A DNA stretch of 7,263 nucleotides. Source: Candidatus Eiseniibacteriota bacterium (GTDB taxonomy: Bacteria; Joyebacterota; Joyebacteria; Joyebacterales; Joyebacteraceae). The notes beneath the pieces were generated by a model. The model did no database searches, was not told where the DNA came from, and worked only from the letters and a program-made list of their open reading frames with translations. Numbering within the stretch: the stretch's first letter is position 1; each line of letters starts with the position of its first letter. Both the position numbers and the translations under genes were made by a program. The stretch lies in NCBI GenBank assembly GCA_030638405.1, contig DAOWER010000251.1, forward strand, positions 1-7,263, read 5' to 3'. Of the stretch, positions 1 through 4,358 are shown piece after piece.

Positions 1-978
1 ACCGGCGGTCATCAGGTTCGCGAGGCCGGTGCGGCCACCGGCGCTCACGCCCGCGACGCTCTCGACGTAGCTCGTCGTGGTGGACGTGCCGACCGCGGCG
101 CCGACCATCGTGCCCACCGAGTCGGACAGAAGCGCCTTGTTGACGCGCGGCAGCTTCCCGTCCTTCATGAAGCCGGCCTGCTCGCCGACCCCGATGAGCG
201 TGCCCACGGTGTCGAACATATCGAAGAAGAGGAAGACGAAGATGGGCGTGAGGTACTCCCAACGGAGTGCGCCGATCGGATCCATCTTGAACAGCGTCGG
301 CTCGAGCGTCGGCGCCGCGAAGACGCCGGTGAACGTGATGAGACGCGTCGCCAAGCCGACGACGCCGGTCGCAAGGATGCCCCAGAAGATGCCGCCGCGG
401 ACCTTGGCGGCCATGAGTACCCCGGTGAACGCGAGGCCGAAGAGGGCCAGCAGAGTGTGCGGGCGGTGCAGGTCGCCCAGCGTCAGGTACGAGGCGGGGT
501 CCGACTCGATGATACCGGCGTCCTTCAAGCCCAGGAACGCGATGAAGAGACCGATGCCGGCCGCGGTGGCCAGCTTGAGCGTGCCCGGGATCGCCGTGAC
601 GATGAGCTCGCGGACGCGCGCCACGGTCAGGATGGTGAAGACGACGCCCGAGATGAACACGATGCCGAGGGCGATGTTCCACGGCACGCCCATCTTGCCG
701 CACAGCACGAAGCTGAAGTACGCGTTGAGCCCCATGCCGGGGGCGAGCGCGATGGGGTAGTTGGCGAGGAACGCCATCAGAAGCGTCGCAATGGCCGAGG
801 CGATGCACGTGGCGGCCATCACGGCCCGGAACTCCATCCCGGCCCCGACTGAGGACGAGAGGATGGCGGGATTCACGAAAATGATGTAGGCCATCGCCAT
901 GAAGGTCGTCGCACCGGCGATGAGCTCGGTGCGCGGAGTCGTTCCGTTCTCCTTGAGCTTGAACAGGCGCTCCAGCAT
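1..978 (-). CDS. NCS2 family purine permease, AzgA/PbuG type (C-terminus cut by window edge)
   Basis: An inner-membrane nucleobase:cation symporter, probably importing hypoxanthine, guanine or adenine. The ATG at 978-976 opens a frame that stays open to base 1, giving 326 residues of a protein usually about 430-490 long, so the last membrane segments are missing. Visible family signatures are the N-terminal stretch ELIAGATTFMAMAYIIFVNP (18-37), NYPIALAPGMGLNAYF (73-88), FDMFDTVGTLIGVGEQAGF (252-270) with the acidic residues of the substrate region, and the GTST...SYVES...GGRTGL block (297-319). A modest AGGA Shine-Dalgarno core lies about 7 nt before the ATG. It is separated from the upstream stress genes by a terminator and has its own candidate promoter, so it is probably not part of their operon. 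Family assignment is firm; the exact purine is not readable from sequence. I see no purine-riboswitch core in the roughly 84-nt leader. Confidence 0.95.
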   Translation of the reverse strand, partial: MLERLFKLKENGTTPRTELIAGATTFMAMAYIIFVNPAILSSSVGAGMEFRAVMAATCIASAIATLLMAFLANYPIALAPGMGLNAYFSFVLCGKMGVPWNIALGIVFISGVVFTILTVARVRELIVTAIPGTLKLATAAGIGLFIAFLGLKDAGIIESDPASYLTLGDLHRPHTLLALFGLAFTGVLMAAKVRGGIFWGILATGVVGLATRLITFTGVFAAPTLEPTLFKMDPIGALRWEYLTPIFVFLFFDMFDTVGTLIGVGEQAGFMKDGKLPRVNKALLSDSVGTMVGAAVGTSTTTSYVESVAGVSAGGRTGLANLMTAG

Positions 979-1068
979 GGTTCGTCCTCGCCTTCTGTCC
1001 CAGGGGGCGGGATGTGGTGGGGCCGCCGCGCGTTGTCGACCGAGGATGCCGATTCGCTACTCGCGAGC

Positions 1069-1098
1069 AGTATATGGAGGGAGCCCCGAGGCGGGCAA
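1069..1098 (-). promoter_or_regulatory. Candidate sigma-70-type promoter of the purine permease gene
   Basis: On the minus strand TTGCCC (1098-1093) is followed after 18 bp by TATACT (1074-1069), a good -10 match with a partial -35. Predicted start near 1062, leaving a leader of about 84 nt. The -35 lies inside the 23-bp element that is also the tail of the preceding terminator. The perfect palindrome CTCGCGAG (1060-1067) sits at the predicted start and could be an operator, but this is speculative. Confidence 0.5.
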
Positions 1099-1108
1099 GA
1101 GGAAAGGG
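1086..1108 (-). repeat. 23-bp terminator-tail/-35 element, copy 1
   Basis: 22 of 23 positions match a second copy at 6292-6314; the only difference is at 1090 (G) against 6296 (A). On the minus strand it includes TTTCCTCTTGCCCGC. It directly follows a hairpin stem and supplies the -35-like TTGCCC, exactly 18 bp before a -10-like hexamer, as in the other copy. Confidence 0.75.
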
Positions 1109-1138
1109 GCGGCCCGATATGCGCTGTCGGACCGCCCC
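1091..1138 (-). terminator. Intrinsic terminator after the lipoprotein gene
   Basis: Read on the minus strand, arms at 1138-1127 and 1117-1106 pair over 12 positions (GGGGCGGUCCGA against UCGGGCCGCCCC, one G-U pair) around a 9-nt loop. The pyrimidine-rich tail UUUCCUCUUGCCC follows at once. The C-A mismatch the stem has on the plus strand becomes a G-U wobble on the minus strand, which supports minus-strand use. It lies 45 nt past the stop codon of the lipoprotein gene. Confidence 0.75.
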
Positions 1139-1182
1139 CTATGAGGAATCCGGGAGGGGGTTCCCGAACTCCCTGAGTCGCG

Positions 1183-1743
1183 CTAGTACCCGCGCATTCC
1201 GCCCTTCCCGCCGCGTCCGCCGCCGGGGCGCCCGCCCATTTGGGGCCTCATGGCGTCGCGCCGACGGTCTGCCTCATCCATCATCTTTCTATACTCCGCC
1301 ATCTGCTCGCCGGTGAGCAGCTCCGAGAGGTCGTCCTCGGTCCGCTCGCGTACGTCGTCCATCCGCGCCCGAACCGATGCCATCGCCGAGGGATCGGGCC
1401 TCCCGCTCATCTGCGAGGACATTTCCTGCTGGATGTCCTCCCGCTCGTCCTCGGCGCTTTCGAGCACGGCACGGACAGCGGGAAGCTGCTCGGGTTCAAG
1501 GTCGAGCCGGGTGATTATCTCGTAGACGCCCGGCCCGGGTGGCGGGCGCATGGCGCCGTCGCGACCGCCCCGCTGGAAGTCGTCGCTCGATTGGGAAGCG
1601 CAGCCTGACAGCACCACGACGGCCCCGAGCGTCGCCGTGACGACCACGAGCACAGACGTGACGACCGCGAGCACAGACGTGACGACCGCGAGTGCTCTTG
1701 CCGAAGACGGACCGGTCCTGGTGAGGCGTTGCTGCCCCTTCAT
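1183..1743 (-). CDS. Spy/CpxP-like (LTXXQ) periplasmic lipoprotein
   Basis: A small secreted protein of 186 residues. The start is placed at the ATG at 1743-1741 because AAGAGGAG stands 6 nt before it; an in-frame ATG 22 codons upstream (1809) has no such site. Residues 1-47 form a lipoprotein signal peptide with lipobox LSGC (lipidated Cys48); Ala49 is not the Asp that marks inner-membrane retention, so an outer-membrane anchor facing the periplasm is likely. The hydrophobic stretch (about 17-45) is unusually long and is built from three 7-residue repeats. The mature part is charged and helical (about 73-163), starting LDLEPEQ and ending LLTGEQMAEYRKM, the LTxxQ motif of the Spy/CpxP/heavy-metal-resistance family, followed by a Gly/Arg tail (168-186). 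It follows the ZraP-like gene by 171 nt in the same direction, so co-transcription or a separate weak sigma-54 start are both possible. A periplasmic chaperone or metal-stress role is inferred from family and context. Confidence 0.85.
   Translation of the reverse strand: MKGQQRLTRTGPSSARALAVVTSVLAVVTSVLVVVTATLGAVVVLSGCASQSSDDFQRGGRDGAMRPPPGPGVYEIITRLDLEPEQLPAVRAVLESAEDEREDIQQEMSSQMSGRPDPSAMASVRARMDDVRERTEDDLSELLTGEQMAEYRKMMDEADRRRDAMRPQMGGRPGGGRGGKGGMRGY
1637..1692 (-). repeat. 21-bp tandem repeat inside the lipoprotein signal peptide
   Basis: Two full 21-bp units (1637-1657 and 1658-1678) differ at a single base, and a third partial unit follows (1679-1692). The frame is kept: protein residues 19-39 read AVVTSVL, AVVTSVL, VVVTATL. 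The third protein repeat extends into the diverged 3' side. Unit gain or loss would change signal-peptide length by 7 residues without a frameshift. Confidence 0.85.
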
Positions 1744-1811
1744 CACTGCTCCTCTTTCGAAGGTTGGGCCGCCGCGAGGGTCGCTTCTTCGTTCACCTCG
1801 CGGCGGCATCC

Positions 1812-1827
1812 TGCAGGGGGGTGGCCG
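1812..1827 (-). promoter_or_regulatory. Weak candidate sigma-54 promoter before the lipoprotein gene
   Basis: The minus strand reads CGGCCACCCCCCTGCA, with the invariant GG and GC dinucleotides at the correct 12-bp offset. The -24 box is otherwise poor (lacks TGGCAC) and the element is GC-rich, so chance is a real alternative. Predicted start near 1801, about 58 nt before the chosen ATG. Confidence 0.2.
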
Positions 1828-1858
1828 ACCCGCTCGTGGGAGTTCGCGGGCCGGCCGT

Positions 1859-1894
1859 GGGAGATGATTGAGTTGTGGGCAGAACGCATCTCCC
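1859..1894. repeat. Inverted repeat between the two LTXXQ-type genes
   Basis: GGGAGATG (1859-1866) and CATCTCCC (1887-1894) are perfect 8-bp reverse complements around 20 nt. It starts 21 nt past the stop codon of the upstream ZraP-like gene. No U-run follows on the minus strand, so it is not a typical intrinsic terminator; it could be an mRNA-stabilising hairpin, a processing site or an operator for the downstream gene. Confidence 0.4.
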
Positions 1895-1914
1895 GGTCCG
1901 GTCGCCCTGAGATG

Positions 1915-2586
1915 CTACTCGGCCGAGTCGGTGTCAGCGAACGGGCACCACGGCATCATCTGATACGCGACACCGCCGCCCATTCCGGCGCGGCCCGGCA
2001 TTCCAGCACTCATGCCGCCGCGCATGCCGGGATGACCTCTGCCGGGACTACCCATACCGCCGGGCATGTCACCACGCATCCCGCCGCGCATCCCACCGCG
2101 CATCCCGCCACGCATTCCACCGTGGCCCATCATGCCGGGATGGCCGGCGTGGCCACCCATGCCGCCGTGGAGCATGCGCGCGAGCCTGCGGTCGAAGAGC
2201 ACCCTCTGGTCGTCATCGAGCAGCGGACGGATCTCCTTGTGGATCCTGAGGCGCAGCTTCGCCAGATCGCCCTTCACCTCGGTCATCTCGTCTATCTTGC
2301 GCTCGATGGCATCGAAGTCGGGAGTGCCGTCGGCGACTACGTCCTGGGCCTCGAGCATGAGGACCTTGAGTCTGTTCGAGAGCTCCGCCCGCTCATCGTT
2401 GTACGTGTCGTGGATCTTCTCTATCTGCTCCAGCTGCTCATCGGTGAAGGCGGGACCCATGCCCATGCCCTTCCCCATGCCCCCGCCGCCGGCGCGGCCG
2501 CGCATGGCGGCCGTGGGGAGCGCGATGAGAGCGACGCCGGCAAATGCCAGCACTGCGATTGTGATGACGCGCTTCCTGGACTTCAT
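1915..2586 (-). CDS. ZraP/Spy-like periplasmic metal-stress protein with Gly-Met-His-rich tail
   Basis: A 223-residue secreted protein. Residues 1-27 are a signal peptide (basic MKSRKR, hydrophobic core, cleavage likely near LPTAA). The helical core (about 47-138) runs FTDEQLEQIEKIHDTYNDER, then a middle helix, then LLDDDQRVLFDRRL at the place of the LTxxQ motif. Its layout matches E. coli ZraP as I recall it: EQ...IH near the start, a helical pair, then a Gly/Met/His tail with one Cys. The tail here (139-223) is much longer, with four GGM-type repeats, about 15 Met, several His and Cys214, which suggests binding of copper or zinc-like ions. The strong site GGAGAGGAAG lies directly before the ATG. 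The gene is downstream of a ZraSR-like pair and has a sigma-54 promoter at 2725-2740, so it is the likely main target of that regulator. The metal and the chaperone role are inferences. Confidence 0.88.
   Translation of the reverse strand: MKSRKRVITIAVLAFAGVALIALPTAAMRGRAGGGGMGKGMGMGPAFTDEQLEQIEKIHDTYNDERAELSNRLKVLMLEAQDVVADGTPDFDAIERKIDEMTEVKGDLAKLRLRIHKEIRPLLDDDQRVLFDRRLARMLHGGMGGHAGHPGMMGHGGMRGGMRGGMRGGMRGDMPGGMGSPGRGHPGMRGGMSAGMPGRAGMGGGVAYQMMPWCPFADTDSAE
2065..2124 (-). repeat. Five 12-bp tandem units coding (H/R)GGM repeats
   Basis: Units start at 2065, 2077, 2089, 2101 and 2113, each opening with CAT on the plus strand. They encode residues 155-174 as HGGM, RGGM, RGGM, RGGM, RGDM. The inner three units differ by single bases, so the array looks recently expanded and could vary in number in frame. 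Degenerate GM-containing units continue on both sides. Confidence 0.85.
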
Positions 2587-2609
2587 CTTCCTCTCCTCTC
2601 TTGATCGGT

Positions 2610-2704
2610 CTCGGGGCGCCTGCTAACCGGTTGCCCCTGCCCGAACCCCTCGACCCTCTCTCTCCTGTGAAGCTCGCGGCGGTGGGTCGAGTTCCTGCCC
2701 CGAG
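2610..2704 (-). other. Possible folded leader of the ZraP-like mRNA
   Basis: Two perfect 8-bp complementary pairs are nested: CUCGGGGC (2704-2697) with GCCCCGAG (2617-2610), and inside it CUCGACCC (2691-2684) with GGGUCGAG (2656-2649). The self-complementary AACCGGTT (2625-2632) lies between the two 3' arms. The predicted mRNA starts near 2714, so the fold would begin about 10 nt into the transcript and end about 24 nt before the ATG, leaving the ribosome site free. It matches no riboswitch class I know; the pairing may be chance in GC-rich DNA. Confidence 0.3.
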
Positions 2705-2724
2705 CATGTTCTGCCTCTCAATAG

Positions 2725-2740
2725 AGCAACCGTGATGCCA
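2725..2740 (-). promoter_or_regulatory. Sigma-54 (-24/-12) promoter of the ZraP-like gene
   Basis: The minus strand reads TGGCATCACGGTTGCT. This matches the TGGCAC-N5-TTGCW consensus at all but one fixed position, with GG (2739-2738) and GC (2727-2726) at exactly the required spacing. Predicted start near 2714, leaving about 128 nt of leader. The gene just upstream encodes a regulator with the GAFTGA sigma-54 contact loop, which fits direct control. Confidence 0.85.
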
Positions 2741-2886
2741 AACCGGAGCGGTGCCGATGACGATTTCTTTCTGACGGACAACGTCCGGTGACGACGTGAG
2801 TTACGACGATGGAACGACGCTTCGAACGGGCCGTCGGGAGCGGACAGGTGTGTCATTTGTTCTCTAGTGGGGTCGGCGGGGCCATC

Positions 2887-2911
2887 CAGGTGCGCAGGTC
2901 CTACGCACCTG
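2887..2911. promoter_or_regulatory. 25-bp palindrome, candidate upstream activator site for the ZraR-like regulator
   Basis: Arms CAGGTGCG (2887-2894) and CGCACCTG (2904-2911) are perfect; the inner AGG/CCT also pair around a central T at 2899. Only one pair (2895/2903) breaks symmetry. The centre lies about 185 bp before the predicted sigma-54 start, the usual range for dimeric NtrC-family sites. It could form an RNA hairpin after the regulator stop codon, but no U-rich tail follows, so a DNA-binding site is the better reading. Confidence 0.6.
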
Positions 2912-2968
2912 CCGGGCGCAGCGTAGCCACGGCGCACACGGCGCCGCGTACACATCGGGGCGGGCCGG

Positions 2969-4312
2969 CTACAGGTCGATCCCGTATTCCTTGATCTTGT
3001 TCTGGAGGGTCCTTCTGGAGATACCGAGGATTTTCGCGGCGTGCGTGCGGTTCCCGTCGGTCTGCCGGAGGGTCTTTATGATGGTGTCGCGCTCGACCTC
3101 GCGCATGGTCTTCCCGCCCGTGAGCGCGCCTCCCTCCCCACCCTCGACGGAGGCCTGGACCTTCGCCGGCAGGTGCTCGGAGAATATGGTCTCGCCTCGC
3201 GAGAGCACGACCGCGCGCTGCACGGCGTTCTCGAGCTCGCGGACGTTGCCGGGCCACTCGTAGTTCATTGCCACCCGCACCGCGCTGGGCGACATCTTCT
3301 TGGGCTTGCCGCCCGACGGCGCGTGGACCCGCAGGAAGTGGTCGATGAGAAGCGGGATATCGCCGTCCCTGTCTCGCAGCGGGGGCAGCGTGATGGTGAC
3401 GACGTTCAGGCGGAAGTAGAGGTCCTCGCGGAAGCTCCCGGCGGCGACCTCCGCCTCCAGGTCCTTGTTGGTGGCGGCGACCACACGAACGTCGACCTGG
3501 ATGTCCTTGGAGCCGCCGACGCGCTGGACGATGTGATCCTGCAGAAATCGGAGGAGCTTCGCCTGGAGCGCCTGGGACATGTCGCCGATCTCATCCAGGA
3601 ACACCGTCCCGCCATCGGCCGTCTCGAACTTGCCGAGCTTCTGGCGCACGGCGCCGGTGAAAGCACCCTTCTCGTGGCCGAAGAGTTCGCTCTCCAGAAG
3701 CCCTTCGGGGATCGCCGAGCAGTTCACGGCGACGAGCGGCTTCCTTACCCGGCCGCTCGACCTGTGGATCTCCCTGGCCACCACGTCCTTGCCCGTACCG
3801 CTCTCGCCGAGAAGAAGGACCGAGGCGTCGCTGTCGGCGACCCTGTGCGCGATCTCCAGCACGTCACGGAGCGCGTCGCTCGCCCCGACGATGTCCGTCG
3901 CAAGGGCGACCTGGTCGCGCTCGGGCGCATGGGGTTCGGGCGTGCCCTCCGTCCAGTGGCCGATGACCCGCCGGACCTCGTCGATGTCTATGGGCTTGGT
4001 GATGTAGTCGAAGGCGCCGAGCCTCATCGCGGAGACCGCGGTCTCCACGGAGGCGTACGCCGTCATCATGATGACGCCGGTCTCGGGGCTGAGGCCCTTG
4101 ATGCGTTCGAGCGCTTCGAGGCCGTCCATGCCGGGCATGCGAATGTCGGTGATGACGAGGTCGTGGAAGCCCGCGCCGAGCCGCTCCACCGCCGACTCGC
4201 CGTCGGCAGCGGTCTCGACGGTGTGACCGTCGCTCTCGAGAACGGCGCGCAGAAGCTCACGCACGCTGGACTGGTCGTCGACGACGAGGATGTTGAGTGG
4301 ACCCGTCTCCAT
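2969..4312 (-). CDS. zraR: NtrC-family sigma-54-dependent response regulator, ZraR-like
   Basis: A cytoplasmic transcription activator of 447 residues, the normal full length. The receiver domain (about 6-118) has the acidic pair D12/D13, phospho-acceptor D56 in TDIRMPGMDG, T84 and K106. The AAA+ domain (about 140-370) has Walker A GESGTGK (169-175), the sigma-54 contact loop GAFTGA (216-221), Walker B VFLDE (237-241), sensor I VVAATN (277-282), the arginine-finger stretch FREDLYFRLN (294-303) and WPGNVREL (353-360). A Fis-type helix-turn-helix ends the protein (about 405-447, GNRTHAAKILGISRRTLQNK). GGGAG lies 6-7 nt before the ATG. It follows the kinase gene by 46 nt, so they form one operon. 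The nearest target is the sigma-54 promoter at 2725-2740. The domain call is certain; the name zraR rests on the ZraS-like partner and ZraP-like neighbour and could be replaced by another NtrC-family name. Confidence 0.95.
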   Translation of the reverse strand: METGPLNILVVDDQSSVRELLRAVLESDGHTVETAADGESAVERLGAGFHDLVITDIRMPGMDGLEALERIKGLSPETGVIMMTAYASVETAVSAMRLGAFDYITKPIDIDEVRRVIGHWTEGTPEPHAPERDQVALATDIVGASDALRDVLEIAHRVADSDASVLLLGESGTGKDVVAREIHRSSGRVRKPLVAVNCSAIPEGLLESELFGHEKGAFTGAVRQKLGKFETADGGTVFLDEIGDMSQALQAKLLRFLQDHIVQRVGGSKDIQVDVRVVAATNKDLEAEVAAGSFREDLYFRLNVVTITLPPLRDRDGDIPLLIDHFLRVHAPSGGKPKKMSPSAVRVAMNYEWPGNVRELENAVQRAVVLSRGETIFSEHLPAKVQASVEGGEGGALTGGKTMREVERDTIIKTLRQTDGNRTHAAKILGISRRTLQNKIKEYGIDL

Positions 4313-4358
4313 CAGCTCTCTCCCGGGCGCTCCCGTTCAGCGGCCCGCGGACCCCCGG

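Larger units (their letters stand above)
2587..2968. other. 382-nt regulatory gap between the response regulator and the ZraP-like gene
   Basis: No convincing gene. From the regulator end towards the ZraP-like gene it holds: GGCGC/GCGCC inverted repeat (2931-2945), CTACGC/GCGTAG inverted repeat (2901-2926), the 25-bp palindrome (2887-2911), a small CGGAC-AAC-GTCCG hairpin (2775-2787), the sigma-54 promoter (2725-2740) and a leader with two nested complementary stems (2610-2704). I see no clear intrinsic terminator after the regulator gene, so read-through into the ZraP-like gene is possible. Confidence 0.7.

Noticed and set aside
979..1062. Purine riboswitch in the leader of the purine permease
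   Set aside because: None of the conserved purine-riboswitch core sequences can be seen in the leader; only the CTCGCGAG palindrome at its start stands out.
1152..1173. GGGAG/CTCCC hairpin just past the lipoprotein stop codon
   Set aside because: Only 5 bp and no U-rich tail; the stronger hairpin at 1106-1138 explains termination.
1744..1809. Upstream in-frame ATG of the lipoprotein gene (22 extra residues)
   Set aside because: No ribosome site precedes it and the extra residues would put a charged Pro/Gly-rich stretch before the signal peptide; the ATG at 1743 has AAGAGGAG.
2741..2886. IHF site between the activator palindrome and the sigma-54 promoter
   Set aside because: AT-richer patches exist near 2761-2772 and 2850-2866, but neither fits WATCAANNNNTTR.
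2887..2911. 25-bp palindrome as an intrinsic terminator of the response regulator gene
   Set aside because: The following bases on the minus strand are GC-rich (GGATGGCCCCGCC) without a U-run, and the near-absence of a loop fits a protein site better.
2623..2955. Minus-strand 110-codon open frame in the regulatory gap
   Set aside because: It spans the sigma-54 promoter and the palindrome, starts without a ribosome site and has Arg-rich composition with no domain.
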